DNA from: Zopfochytrium polystomum
Taxonomy: Eukaryota; Chytridiomycota; Chytridiomycetes; Chytridiales; Chytridiaceae
Assembly (NCBI GenBank): GCA_025765615.1
Contig: JAIVFJ010000205.1
Span: 50,787 to 114,786, forward strand
Reading direction: 5' to 3'
DNA: 64,000 bases
Shown here in pieces: positions 1 to 11,567 of the stretch. The translations under genes were made by a program, and so were the position numbers. The notes under the pieces are model-generated. The model worked only from the letters and a program-made list of their open reading frames with translations. It made no database searches and had not been told where the DNA came from. Each line of letters begins with the position of its first letter. Position 1 is the stretch's first letter.

Positions 1-1700
1 GAACCAACACTGCCGAAAGCATTTCGCATCAACAGCTGGAGAAACGGATCCCGCAGTTGAGAATTGCGAGGCTCCACCCCGCCTCGCCCTGCCTCCCCCC
101 CTCTCCCAGAGTCTATCCTGAGTGCATTGCTGTCAACTGAACGAGAAGTTGATGAGTAGAAGCTGTGAGTAATTGCGCAAAATTTCAATCATTTTTCCCA
201 CTTGGACTTGCTGGAAGTCAAAGGTCAAGTTGATACAATGTCGCGATAATTGGCCCACTACTGGTACCGTACCAGTTGGCGTAGTGGTAATGGTAGCGCC
301 AATCGTTATTGGACCGGATTCAAATACCACTCATAGATAAATTGGAGCTCTGTCGATACCAGCGTTGTCGTGATACCATCCCATCAAGAAAGAAAGATAA
401 GAGGTAAGAAGTATTTACAGAATTTTGGTGGGTTTAAGTCACAGAGGTATGCAAGCACATGAACAAGAGGAAGCTCCCTGGCTCCTTTGACCCAGCTGAA
501 AACAAGGAGCCGCTTCTTAATGCCACACATATTGGAAACCTTTTTACTAGACCAAAAAATAAACCCAAAAGCTGATTCCTCCCGCTCTGCATACGTGTTC
601 AAACCGTTCCATTGCAAAAGTCACTTTGTGTCTCAGTTAGACTTTCTACACATCTTGGGGCTCCCAGTAAGGATATGGTTTAACCAAGGCAAACTTGATT
701 CAGATTGGCAAGTGTCTGGGTTAACCCTCTGAACCAATTCTCCTTTTCCTCACCACCTTTACCAATTTTGTTAAGCGGTTCCTCGGGGATGTCCTGGGTT
801 GCCTTGGCACCGTTAGTGTTGTTGTTTTGTTTTGGAATGCGATGAGCAGGGGTTTGCAAATTTGATATCAATTCAATTTTTGTCTTCCCCTCGATCTTCA
901 ATTCTATTACAATCATTGAAAAAAGTAGGAAAAACATCTCGGACTCTATTTGCAGTCCCTGCCCAGCAGTTGTAATGGCAAAACTTTGAACAGGGGAGTG
1001 TGGCATTGTAAAAAAAAAAAAAAAAGACGAAAAATTGAACATGGTATTGCAATTATATTGGTGTCTGCCAATTGTTCAATCTGCTGCTGTGTGGATAGCG
1101 CAGTGTCGCAGACATGGCCACTGGATGTGGTGGTTTGGCACTGTAAAAAGGTTCTGTATTGTGACCACCTAAAGATGATAATAAAATGAACGAATAAGCT
1201 CCACAGAGCACGACCACACAGCGTGCTACCACCGCCAGTACAGTTATTCCTACGACACCTTCACAACACATTGCGTTTTGTCTCCTGACTGAGCACCTGC
1301 CCGTTCAATGCTGCAAACCCAAGGGACACATCCTCAAAGCGCTCATCGCAATACAGAAAGTTGGGGATGGGTAGGTTCCCAAATGCACGCTCATGAGCAC
1401 CTGACTGCCCCAAGTTATGTGCAGAGACGAGCCTGTCCAACCAGGCTGCCACACTTGTAGCCTTTAAGTACTCGAATCCCACCAAATTTTTCACCATTGC
1501 GTAGGTAGTATAGTGTGAGGCAGTAGGCTGTACCACTGAGCGGCAATTTCCAGAACTTCTATAATCTTGATCATGGCCACAATTCACTGCAAGAGGGGCA
1601 CCAGCAAGTATGGCTGCAAACCACCAGATATGGAGTCGATATTGAAAAATCTATGATACAGGATTTTATAACATGTCTGCTCTGTGGGCTATTTTTGGCG
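1..1700. other. AT-rich region, no supportable gene
   Basis: I see no open frame with convincing protein composition here on either strand. The stretch holds A/T runs (for example about 1011-1025) and two loosely similar copies of a motif ending in a run of A (TGGCATTGTAAAA near 1001 and TGGCACTGTAAAA near 1135). These may be decayed ends of the small inverted-repeat elements found further right. Part of a gene could extend in from the left edge, but nothing shows it. Confidence 0.4.
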
Positions 1701-1734
1701 GATATTCGCTTTTTCAACTGATTTTTTCTTATTA

Positions 1735-2170
1735 CAGTGCGGGACATGAAAAATATACAAATTGAATCCTGACAAGTCAACCCTTTGCAATCACAAAACT
1801 GCAAAAAATTCCAATGAAGGACGCCCACTCTCTAGGCCATTCTAGTCCAAAAATCGACTCTCTTTCTGTTTCCAAAAGAAAAAAAAAATCTATAATTAAA
1901 GGCGCGAATTTTTTTGGAAGGGGAAATTTTTTTCTGTCTTCTTTTCATTTTTTACTATGTATGCCAAATTCTGATGACCACCAAATCTGGTTTTTGCGAT
2001 CCTCCTTCAGTCAGCAAGTATCGTCACAAGTCTCAACATTACTCAATTCTCCTTGCCAGTCTGGTTGCAGTAATGTTGAGATCTGGCCAAAAAAAGCTTT
2101 GGTGCAGGTGTAGTTTGCAGTCAAAGTTTACTAATTGCTGGATTTGTATATTTTTGTTGTCCCGCACTGC
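1735..2170. repeat. Foldback element with AGTGCGGGAC ends
   Basis: The segment at 1735-1771 begins CAGTGCGGGACA and continues with an AAAAATATACAAAT tract. The segment at 2141-2169 is its approximate reverse complement, ending in TTGTCCCGCACTG. The two arms lie about 370 bp apart and are imperfect, as in an old foldback or MITE-like element. There is no transposase between them. The intervening sequence is T-rich and I see no coding potential. Confidence 0.5.
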
Positions 2171-2393
2171 AAAAAGAGAAAACCACAAGGGGGCGATCAG
2201 GTTCCCTTCCTTCCAGTTTGGAGTACTACCATTCACCTATTTCCAAGCCAAAAACCTTTGGCTTGAAAAGTAGAATAATGCAAAGAATTTGGTCACATGA
2301 CTCCGCTCCCAGAAGTGAAGTCCTCAATTTCGTGCTGCATTTTGCACTGTGAAAACAGGTCCAGCCCACAGTTTTAGGGACGTTGCTCAATGT

Positions 2394-2462
2394 AAACAGT
2401 CTACTTTGAGTGGAAGGAGTGAATGAAGTGGAGATGTGTGTTTGTGGGCAGTCCTTCTCCCC
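2394..2462 (+). repeat. 69-bp sequence with inverted copy at about 10.6 kb
   Basis: This block (starting TGTAAACAGTCTACT and including a TGGAAGGAGTGAATG motif) recurs in reverse complement at about 10600-10670 with a few differences, including an extra GAGT repeat unit in the distant copy. The copies lie 8.2 kb apart in opposite orientation and similarity stops abruptly at both ends. They could be ends of a large mobile element or two small element remnants. Confidence 0.5.
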
Positions 2463-2503
2463 AACTTGGAGAGAAAAGGAAAAAACTCTGTTATGAATTA
2501 TTG

Positions 2504-4655
2504 AGACATGATGATGATATACACACTGTAATAGTTGCTATTCAAGCGTGACTGACACAGGGTAAAAACCTCTCCTGTATTATCTTCTTGAGCAGAGGAG
2601 GAGGAAAACTGTTGATGCTGGGTTTCTGTTTCACTTAATACTTGAAATATTTGTCATCAGCACAAGCCAGCACCCAGGTCTGCATTGGCGTGGCTTGCTC
2701 TCCCATGGGTATTGTGAGAACAATAACTGACAGTCACAATAGGTTCAGGTCTGTCTTGTACCTCTTGCTGCTAACCAGTCAGCTCCGCCTAACACTCTAA
2801 GTGGAATTTGGTGGCATGAGTGTTGGCACTGCTGTAGTGACTTTTTCATTGGCTCCATTTATCGCTTACCTGCTCCTTTTTTAAGGTGTCTCAAAATTCA
2901 AGGACTTGTTGCAAGCTGCACAAATTTTGGGATCCCCAATTTTTGAAATAGGTTTGGATGCATCAAAAATTTGGGTTTGAAACAAACTTTTTGTTGCAGT
3001 GACCACATCTTTGCCGCTCTGGCAACCTTAAAATACAAAGATGCCAATAAGAAAGGATATTTTCAATAATCTGACATATAAAATCCCAAAATCCTAACCC
3101 ATCAAGGTTGGGGTGTGCAAGATATCAATTTGGAATCTTAGTTCACGTACTCTTCTGCGGTGTGTAAACAGAGCTGAAATTTTATTTGGTCAAATGTTTG
3201 GAGCTGCCAGACAGGCATGACATGAATTTTATGCACTATAGATTCAATCTTAAAAAATGCCTTGAAGTTTGAGCATTCCTAATTTTAGGGCACCCAAAAT
3301 TTGTGCAGCTTGCAATATGGCCTTGAATTTCGATAACATGCTTGAAAATAAGCCTCAATTGGCACATTCCTGTTTTGGAATCTGAATTGTGCGAGTCATC
3401 ACCCTTACCCACTAAATACTGCAAACCAGAACTGTGAATTCACTCAATGAATACTTGCCCATTCAATGACCCAACCTGAGATCTGCCAGCACTCAAAACG
3501 ATTGCGTACTCTGACAATGCCCAGCGGGGGATGGCGGTCAACAGCTGTGTGGGAGGGGTGAGAAGTTTGATGAAAACGCCCTTGGCCGACAGTGCAGGCA
3601 TTTCAAATCGCTTCCACTGCCTCATCAGCCTCATTTGCACTGGCGTTGAGGCTAAGTATGCCTCACAGCAGATGGGCAGATGTAAGCTGGGGGTGGGACA
3701 ACAAAGAGTAGTGGTGAGGAAGTTGTGGAGACAGCTCACAGCACTGTTCATCCATTCTGCAGAGTTGGGCTATGCCAACCCCCCTATCACTGACCTGTCA
3801 TCTGCCAGGGCGTGAAGGCAGCTGATGGATCCAGGCGGATGTGGGGCACATCAAAGAAAATCATCAGTTGTGATGACTGCTTGCCTGCTGTACTCTGTGA
3901 AGTGCGCCTGCTGCCTTGCCTCTGTTTCTCATGAGCAGCTTGTGTGAGCTTGCTCACAACTTTTTGGAGACAGCAGGAGCTGAAATTGAGGGACCTTCAG
4001 TTGGACCCAGCTGGTGCTGTGTGGTGCCCCAGGCCTTGCAGGAGGAGTCCAATTACGAACTAGATAATATGTGCAACTTGCCATAAGTGTAACAAAGCTA
4101 AAGCACATCTGCAGACTTACTCAAAAGGCATGCACATGCATGCAAAACCCCAACCAAGTAGTTGGGTAAAATGGCAGGACCATACAGCACAGCGCGCTGT
4201 GACAACTACACCATTAAATCTGCTCATCACATACTTCAGACTAATAAGAGATAGTGTATTCACTATGTACTATGTCCGCCTTGTGTTGATTTTGTCCTTT
4301 CCATGGTCTGTCCCCAGACCTCAGAAATGGAGCTCTATCGCACCTATGCCACCAAATTCCACTTAGAGTGTTAGGTGGAAATGACTGGTTAGCAGCAAGA
4401 CGTACAAGACAGACCCAAACCTATTGTGACTGTCAGTTATCGTTCTCACGATGCCCATGGGAGAGTGAGCCACTGCCAATGCAGACCTGGGCACTGGCTT
4501 GCGCTGTTGACAAATACTCCAAGTATTAAGTGTAACAGAAACCTGGTGTGAACAGTTTTCCTCCTCTGCTCAAGCAGATAATATAGGAGAGGTTTTTACC
4601 CTGTGCTGGTCACCCTTGCCTAGCAACTATTATAGCATGCATATCATCATAATGT
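2504..4655. repeat. Large imperfect palindrome, arms of about 315 bp
   Basis: The left arm 2504-2822 and the right arm 4344-4655 are reverse complements along most of their length. Shared landmarks include the ATGATGATAT end, GGTAAAAACCTCTCCTGTAT, GAGCAGAGGAGGAAAAC, CTCCCATGGG and ACTCTAAGTGGAATTTGGTG. A second, inner pair of arms lies at about 2885-2960 and 3255-3335 (shared GCAAGCTGCACAAATTTTG). The structure is therefore a nested foldback of about 2.1 kb. No complete gene is visible in the loop. I interpret it as a foldback transposon or an inverted duplication. Confidence 0.7.
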
Positions 4656-4722
4656 AAACCATTTCTCTCTGATCAAGCCCCTTCCAACAGACAGCAAGTA
4701 GAGTAATCTTTCTTTTATCGAA

Positions 4723-4732
4723 TATATATAAA
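4723..4732 (+). promoter_or_regulatory. Possible TATA box upstream of the duplicated gene
   Basis: TATATATAAA lies about 250 bp upstream of the first coding-like frame of the 4.9-5.5 kb gene copy, on the same strand. In an AT-rich region such a match can occur by chance, so this is only a candidate. Confidence 0.2.
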
Positions 4733-4986
4733 CCCCAACATCCGTCGCGCCCCTCCTGTTCAATGGTCCAGTAACTCTCTCAGTCTTCCTATCTGGTCTT
4801 GCTCTCTCCTCCCGTGCCTGCCAACCCATGGTCTCGCCTTGCATGCGTCTTCACAAACCTTTGTTTGGTGAATCTTTTTGTACTTAGGGTAAATCCTTGC
4901 AATTGCCTGTCACACAGCAGCTGACCTGCCAGTAAGGACAGTGCTCTATAGCATTGAGATCGAACTCTTACAGAAAAAGTTGACTT

Positions 4987-5488
4987 TTGAGCTCGAAATC
5001 AAGGAAAATCATCGCAACCATGCAATTGAGGTTTGTTTCAGTTTGTTTTTACTCTCTGTTAACCTATTGGGGCTCAACGAAGTTGTCGACCACTTCATCT
5101 TTCCTCACATCAAAACCTGCTCCCTGGCAACATCAACAACAACCCACTCAGCCTGCAGCGGCTACTGACGAGCATGGTGGACCTTGTGTCGCCAGAGCAC
5201 GCTTGGTGTGGCAGTTCTACGCGAGCGTCGAGACACTTGTGGGGATGCTTGACAATGCCGCTAGTCTTCTGTGAGGCTTGGAGATTTTTTGAATTGAGGG
5301 CGGCATCTGAGGAGTCCCCTGTGAGTGGCTTAACATCAACTGGTGCGGAATTCCAACATGTGCTGTCCACTGATATTATTTCCATTTGGAAGTCAGTGTT
5401 GGAGAGAGATGAAACATGGTTTGAGCAGTTTTCGTTTGGCGAGAGGGTGAAAATGCTGTATAAGAAGTACGGGCTTGTTTTCAAATAA
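4987..5488 (+). pseudogene. First copy of a duplicated gene, frame-broken
   Basis: I do not recognise the family. The 3' part, about 5266-5488, reads FCEAWRFFELRA... and ends ...ERVKMLYKKYGLVFK before a TAA. A diverged direct repeat of this part lies at 6478-6694. The 5' part carries an open frame from about 4987 that includes a Q/P-rich stretch and ends in a stop at about 5272. Joining it to the 3' part would need an intron or frame change, so the copy is probably spliced or damaged. The duplicated unit also includes about 200 bp of 3' flank with ACATAATGTC and TTATTGAAC motifs. Function unknown. Confidence 0.4.
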
Positions 5489-5969
5489 AAGTTAACAGGC
5501 TGTCAAAAATAGTACTGATCACCCCCCGCCCATTCCCGACACACACCAACTAACATATTCACTCACATAATGTCATTCGACATTACCTTTATTGAACATC
5601 TCGTTCACTCACTCAACTTACCTACTTCACTTCTCTACTTAACATTACTTCACATATTCTTTGAATTTTTTTCATATATTCCCCATCACGCAGCACTAAC
5701 ATGTTCAATTGTGTTTCGTCTTTATTGAACATCTGGTTCTACATTTCTCTCACTACTATCTCTCCCACACGAAACAAATTATATGATTTTTTTTATATTA
5801 TTCTCTCCTCCTTCGCCAAGACCTTTCACGTGATGCACGACTTGTCACACTCGCCCTTGACTTGCCGCTGCCCTTCCCGTCGTTGTTCTCACCAAGTAAC
5901 GCATCTCTTCGGTGTGATCTGTGATCTTTTTCTTTTAATCTTGCTTATCTTTTACAACCCAACGTTTGA

Positions 5970-6694
5970 TTGGAAAATATGGAACATGTAGTAATGACAG
6001 TGATTCGACATCTAAGTTTTATAACTCTGTCTGATATGGTCGTGATGTGGAACAGAATTCATGCGGGTTTGTCATATGTCCCAGAGGCATTTTCCATTGT
6101 GTTTACTGAACAGATGGCTATCCTTATCAACAAAAAATCTGCATCAATTGAAGATCTTGAACAAGCAATATTTGAATCCTCGTTAGAAGTTGTTTCTCTC
6201 TGGCATGGATTCCAAGTGATGAAAGCTGTCTGCCTGCTTCGCAAATGAGTCGTTGGTTTCCATTTGGCATCTCCAATGATTACACAGTCTCTGATGTGTC
6301 TCCTGTCTGCTTACTCGAACCACGCCTTTCACACTATAGATCATACTGGACTTCCCTATATGTCGCACGTTCAATCACCGGAACTGGATTTTGTTGTTCA
6401 AATGTTGGATCCTGGCTCTGGCCTCCTGATTACAAACAATGTTGCCAGCTGCTTAAAGGAAGTATGGGTGGAGGCAGTCTTCTGTGAGGCTTCAAGATTT
6501 TTTGAATTGAGGGCGTTCAAGGAATCCTCTATGATTCGATTTACATCACATGGTGCTGTTGACTGATATTATTTCCATTTGGAAGTCAGTGTTGGAGAGA
6601 GATGAAACATGGTTTGGGCAAGTCGCTTTTGGCGAGAGGGTAAATTTGTTGTATGAGAAGTATGGACTTGTGACATGTAAAAGTTACTACTACT
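5970..6694 (+). CDS. Second copy of the duplicated gene, two exons, 3' frame break
   Basis: Exon 1 opens at an ATG near 5979 and reads through an acidic/hydrophobic stretch to ...VVSLWHGFQ at about 6218. A GT...AG intron of about 72 bp (GTGATG...ACACAG, ending near 6290) keeps the frame into exon 2, which starts SLMCLLSAYSNHAFH and continues to FCEASRFFELRAFKESS. Compared with the 5.2-5.5 kb copy, this copy lacks 18 bp near 6548 and carries one extra base there, giving an early stop at about 6564. The sister copy's final segment (KSVLERDETWF) survives downstream out of frame. Family not recognised. The pair looks like a tandem duplication with one decaying 3' end. Confidence 0.4.
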
Positions 6695-7337
6695 CATAAA
6701 GTACCAACTAACATTTTCAATAACATAATGTCGTAAACTTATATTATTGAACGTCTTTTATGTTTCGCTCTCATATTATATGAGTTTTTTTTCATATTTT
6801 ATTTGTCTCCCAAAAAAAAACCATGGACTTGAAAATGGATCCACCCATTCCAGACATCCTTCAATATCACTCGGGCAATGTTTTTTGAGAACTTTTCTAG
6901 CTTCAGCGTTCAGAAAATCATCAAAACATTGTTCAACCGTAACTCTGCAAGAGATTCGTACTCTGGTCGTTTGCAAATATGTTGTCCAACTTTGAACAAT
7001 TGAACAAGTTGTATGTTTGACATGGAGTTGCTATAACCCATACAAAAATTTGCCCATTACAAAACATTTTCCTCCTAGGTCCATTGGATAAACTGGTTGA
7101 ACAAATAGACGAGCTGCTTTAAAATGATCCACTTCGTGCTTAATATCCGTTCTTGGCAATCAATTCCAATTTTGGGAAGAGACAAACAGAAAAAATAAAC
7201 GATGACAAAACAAGCGACGCCTGGGATGGCGTTGCTAAAAGCAGCCTGGAGGGGGGGGCTTCGGCGGCGTCGTCGAACTGGCTGGGTTTCCTTGTCTGCT
7301 CCGCGCGGACAGCGATCCAAGGGGCGAAACCCTAACC

Positions 7338-7514
7338 ATGGCGCGATCCTCTGTCGAGGCCACCACCCAACGCGGTGGCGCTGGCACTGGCGGCGTACTG
7401 CGGGGCGACCAAGCTCCCGCGTTCCGACTCAACAGGGTCGTCCCACAGCCGCCGCCGCCGACGACAACAACAACAACGACGTGTACCTCCCTCTCAACTC
7501 GAGGTTACAATTAG
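7338..7514 (+). CDS. Small ORF, 58 aa, uncharacterised
   Basis: An ATG in good fungal context (ACCATGG) opens a 58-codon frame that ends in a polyproline/polythreonine stretch and a TAG at 7512-7514. A canonical donor GTAAGT follows at about 7520, so the true product may be a spliced exon in another frame (one alternative frame runs open to the donor and ends ...LQLDW). The stretch is much more GC-rich than its surroundings. No family is recognised and coding status is uncertain. Confidence 0.2.
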   Translation: MARSSVEATTQRGGAGTGGVLRGDQAPAFRLNRVVPQPPPPTTTTTTTCTSLSTRGYN

Positions 7515-7559
7515 ACTGGTAAGTGGTTAACCGCGTGTGGGATGAAGGAATGGCTTTGG

Positions 7560-8330
7560 AGACAGCTCAGAGAGCAATCCCTACTTCAAGCACTCAATCA
7601 CTTGGTCGCTTGATTTCAGTTGCATCTGGCTCGCGCTCTCATGATCCAACGTACAGTGGGCGTCAGTAAACGGCGGAGACGGAGGGAACTGACGAATGAT
7701 CTTTTCCGCTTCGCCCCGCGAGAACTGGTGCGCCTTTCGAACGTGAATTCCAGTCTCGAGTCACAGTACCCTCCCCTCTGACCCCTATTCCCCTTCCTCC
7801 TTTCACTTCTCTCCGTCTACACCTCTTTCCTTTCTGTGTCTCCTTGTTATTCATCATGTTCCTGTAACCAAAGCCTTTCGTCGTTTGCATTTTTTTTTTT
7901 TTTTTTCAGCTGCAAACTCACACTCAACCAGAAACTGCAAGCCACCACTCTTTGCCCGGGTCACCCCTTGTCCACCACACACTGCACCTGCAAGCTTGCC
8001 TACCAATGCAAGTTGGCTGGACGATTCCCCTTTCCTCCCTCAACAAAATCGAAACCACCCCTGTCAAGGATTTGGAGTATCGCTCTCGCCTCTCGCATAT
8101 GAATGGAAGGAGCTTTTACCACCCCTTTGAACAATTTTCATTTTCCGTTTCCCAGTCTTGCGTGTCCCCCTCAGTATCCAACCTTTCGACTTCCATTGCT
8201 TCCCTCCCTGTTGCGCTTACTGTTTCACAGCAATTCATGTTTCTTACAATTTTCCATTTTCTTCAACATGCCAGCATGCTGATGTAGACCTTCCCCAAAA
8301 CAGAATAAAATAAATACACTGAGAAAAAAA
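7560..8330. other. Pyrimidine-rich non-coding stretch
   Basis: The region is C/T-rich on the plus strand, with a run of T near 7890 and a run of A near 8323-8336. I see no convincing coding frame. Just to its right, the minus strand carries AATAAA at about 8340. This fits a polyadenylation signal about 200 bp past the stop of the minus-strand gene that begins at 8553. Confidence 0.4.
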
Positions 8331-8552
8331 AAAAAAATTTTTATTGAAATGTTCGTGCTTTGTACTCGTCTCATCAATGCTTTTCAGAATCAACCACCAA
8401 TCAAAGTAATTCCGATTCATTATTGTTTTGCATCCGAGTTGCTTACTAGTTCATGCTCCTGATGGTTTCCTTCCCGACTCATCTGGCGTTTGCTTTTCCG
8501 ACTCTTCACAGCAAACTTGAGTCATCCGTCTTTGGTTTTCCTCCAGAGGTCA

Positions 8553-10424
8553 CTATTCACAGTTCTGCTTGGTAGGCATTCCAACTTGGAGAACCATGAC
8601 CACAGCGCAAATGTCTCTGTCCTTGACATTTTCCCAATTCAGAAGGTCGTTGTGCAGTGTGTTCAGCACCCTGATGAGCCCTGCTTTGGTTCAAAACAAA
8701 TCTTTGGCATTCAGTGCGTAGAGGGCACCGTTTCGTAAAAATAAGGAGGGATTTAAATCCAACAACTGGGCATCCACACTTTTTCGTCCACTCAATTTAA
8801 CTCTAAACTCAATCCGTACACCTCGGGACTTTGGTTGTTTCACTTCGATCTGGTAAGCTTTCTCCAGATTTTTGAAGAAATCCATGCTCGTTTTTGAGGG
8901 AGGATAGATTGACCCTGATTTGATGGATATTGCCCCTTGACCTTGGTGCTGGTAAAGAAAGGTTTCAAGCAGGGAATAAAGCTGCACTTTGACAAGGTGC
9001 AGCCCATTTTCATCAACATCGTCAGGAAGGCGATTGAACAATGGCCCTCGCAAGCCATGTAAAGCCACAGTCCACGTAGACACGGACCCATCCGCACAAT
9101 CACCAGACACAAAAACTGGGTAGATGGATTTCATGGGAAGTTCACAAAGGTTTTTGAAGTAGGACCAAATGAATAGGCTGCTGTACATCAGAACAGTGTT
9201 TTCATTGCAAGGATGAAATTCGGCCCCATAGTCAAAGTAGGCGGCTGTGCCTTTGTTTTGATACTCTCGAGCGGGTGCGATTGGGCATCTCCATGATGGC
9301 GGTTCACGAGCTTCATGTCCTTGGCCTCATGAACGACAAAGCAGTCTCAAAACCGCTCAACTTTGTTGCGTGAGCCCATAACCAAGTCAAAAACCGAGAT
9401 CATCTGCTGATTAGTGAATGCAACACTCAAAGAGCCCAATTTGTTCTTGCTGTTGAAGAGGCCCAGAAAGAAGTGGCTGTCATAATGAGGATAATTGACG
9501 TCAGGGACAGACTTTTTCAAAGCTGGTTCAAGGTGATTGTTGAAAAAGTCTGCAAGCTCCTCGTGGCACAGAAGATTCTTGAATGTCAAGCTCTCAACAC
9601 TGGTAAGCTTCATAAGCCCTGGGAAAATATAAAAAGTCGGGACGAGTGGCAGTCACTGAATCATGCAATGCAAATATTCGGGATTTGGTGAAGGGAAACC
9701 CACTTCCCAGATATTCCAACGCAAATATGATTTGGAGTCCGCAAGGCAGAATTTATATCAGGAGAACGGAAGATCTCAAGACAGGCCCTTTTGATCAAAC
9801 TGTCACTCTTTGCTTCATTGTTTTCAAATGAGACCAACTGACCTTGTGTGATGAAGATTTTTCGAGACAACAATATACAAGTCAATATCCTTTGCAAAAC
9901 TCATAGGGATATCTTGTCTGATCTTCATATCATCATAGTCAATCATGCATTCAGTGTCACCACTACAACCAGTTATGAGGAAATTGACCTCCTTCATAGA
10001 CTCAGGTCCTTCCAAGTAGTCTGCAAATTCTGGCAACAAGATTCGTTGGAAATTCCGCCGTTCATTTAGGGTTGACTTTTGGTGAGAAGTTGGCACGACT
10101 TTGGGGAATAGATCTACAACAGAGACAGAAGGAATTGAGGGGAAACTCAGTCAGTGGTAAATGGAAATAAAAATAAATTAATCAATTTTACTTGCCACAG
10201 ATGTTGTCTGCAAATAATTCCAGCTGGGAGATTGTGCGCCGTGGGCCGTAAGTCCTGCCAGCCGAAAGCTCGTAACTGTTTGGCTCAAAGCATGGTTTTG
10301 GGGTTGGCCTTGCTGGTTGGTTTAGCCCATAATAGTGATAGTCCTGGATGCCATCTTCAGAAAGAGGTGGCCTGGATCCATTTTCGTTGGACATATTTCG
10401 AGAATCACTCATCTGTTTTAGCAA
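8553..10424 (-). CDS. Unrecognised multi-exon protein, minus strand
   Basis: Several coding segments run in the same direction. The N-terminal exon (10424 to about 10195) is hydrophilic. Next comes an exon around 10120-9850 containing RILLPEFADYLEGPESMKEV and an acidic stretch, then an exon around 9610-9350 (LFNSKNKLGSLSVAFTNQQ), then a long exon from about 9290 to 8729 containing FDYGAEFHPCNENTVLMYSS and SGDCADGSVSTWTVALHGL. A 48-bp intron at 8681-8728 (donor GTGCCC, weak; acceptor GCAG) removes an in-frame TGA and joins a last exon ending at 8553. Exon joins in the middle are not all resolved in phase. I recognise no domain. The protein looks soluble, with no signal peptide or membrane segment. 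It could belong to a mobile element or be a lineage-specific gene. Confidence 0.5.
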
Positions 10425-10599
10425 AGTAAAAGGAGAAGTAAATGTTATTGTTTGTTAAATGAACTGCATTCAATTCTTCACTGTAGCAGTTGCCGAATGC
10501 ATTTCTTTCAAAGATGCTATAAAATCAAGTGGGTGCAAAGATCCTGAGGATGAATGCGCAAACAGATCTTGTAGAAGCCTTTTAATGTGGGGGAGAAGG

Positions 10600-10672
10600 A
10601 CCACCCACAAACACACATCTCCACTTCATTCACTCCTTCCACTCACTCACTCAGAGTAGACTGTTTACACAC
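10600..10672 (-). repeat. Inverted copy of the 2394-2462 block
   Basis: The reverse complement of the block at 2394-2462 lies here, about 180 bp upstream of the start of the 8.5-10.4 kb gene. It contains an additional ACTC-type repeat unit. It could be a promoter-proximal element or one end of a mobile unit. Confidence 0.5.
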
Positions 10673-10729
10673 CATGTTGTCAGCGTCTCCTCCAGTCCTT
10701 TCATGGCTGGTGTGTTGTGGGCACAAACT

Positions 10730-11430
10730 TGTCACTGTGACTGATGAGTGTTGTGGATCGTAACATTGTGGATGCTGCTGAAAGCGGGAGGACAAGTTTA
10801 ATTAACAGGAGGATCCAGGCACTGACAGGGATACTGCCTGTCAGGCACCCCATCCCTAGGCATTCGGGCAGCCTCTGTTAGTCACTGAAAATAAAATATG
10901 TTGAGAAAACCCTGGTGCAACAGAAACTGTTAAGATGAAAGTAGTAAAAGCAAGCCCAATAATAAAGACAGGTTGGCAGGAAATACACTTTGATAACGCC
11001 TTGGAAACTAAAGAACCAGGAATAATAATAGGAGTCCTGATCCTTGTGGTTTTATGACAGGTACGCTTGTTTTTGTGAATAAAATCCCTATACTTTATCA
11101 CTGAGACCTTTGGTGTAGTCTCACACACGCCCCATACCTCCACTCATACTTCTCTCCTTTTTCCCTTCTCTCTTCTCGAACGATTAGCTGTGGCAAGGAA
11201 ATGGCAGAAAATGTTTCCTCCATTAAGTTTTCAGCCAATCAACGTTTTTCTTTCCTCCATAAATTTTCCTCTATTTCTACTTGAAACAGCTTCTTACCAC
11301 AATCCAAACCCTGTGACTATATATTCATATGATATTTCATCTGCACACCACAACGTGAGGAAAAAAGTTTCTGGTAACATATCCATTCTTCTCAATATTT
11401 CACGTGTTCCACTTGGGATCTCAATTTTTT
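10730..11430. other. AT-rich intergenic region
   Basis: The plus strand has a 144-codon open frame at 11190-11624, but it is dominated by F, L, I and S. Its 3' part is the antisense of a better, lysine/glutamate-rich coding frame on the minus strand, so I regard it as a shadow. I see no other gene in this stretch. Confidence 0.4.
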
Positions 11431-11436
11431 TTGCTT

Positions 11437-11567
11437 CTAATTTTTATTCAACTTCACTTTTCCTCCCTTTGATTTTGCACCTAATTCTTTTTCCAATTTT
11501 AATATTTCATCAAAATTGTCTTTCACTTCAGAGTCTTCAACAATCATTTCTTTTAATTCCATTGGAA
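11437..11567 (-). CDS. 3' part of a split zinc-motif gene
   Basis: On the minus strand this segment reads PMELKEMIVEDSEVKDNF and continues acidic then lysine-rich to a TAG at 11437-11439. Its upstream neighbour is the 366-bp inverted-repeat insertion at 11568-11933. If that insertion and one copy of a 2-bp AA duplication are removed, the segment continues in frame from the zinc-motif ORF that starts at 12104, giving a protein of about 100 aa. Confidence 0.5.
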
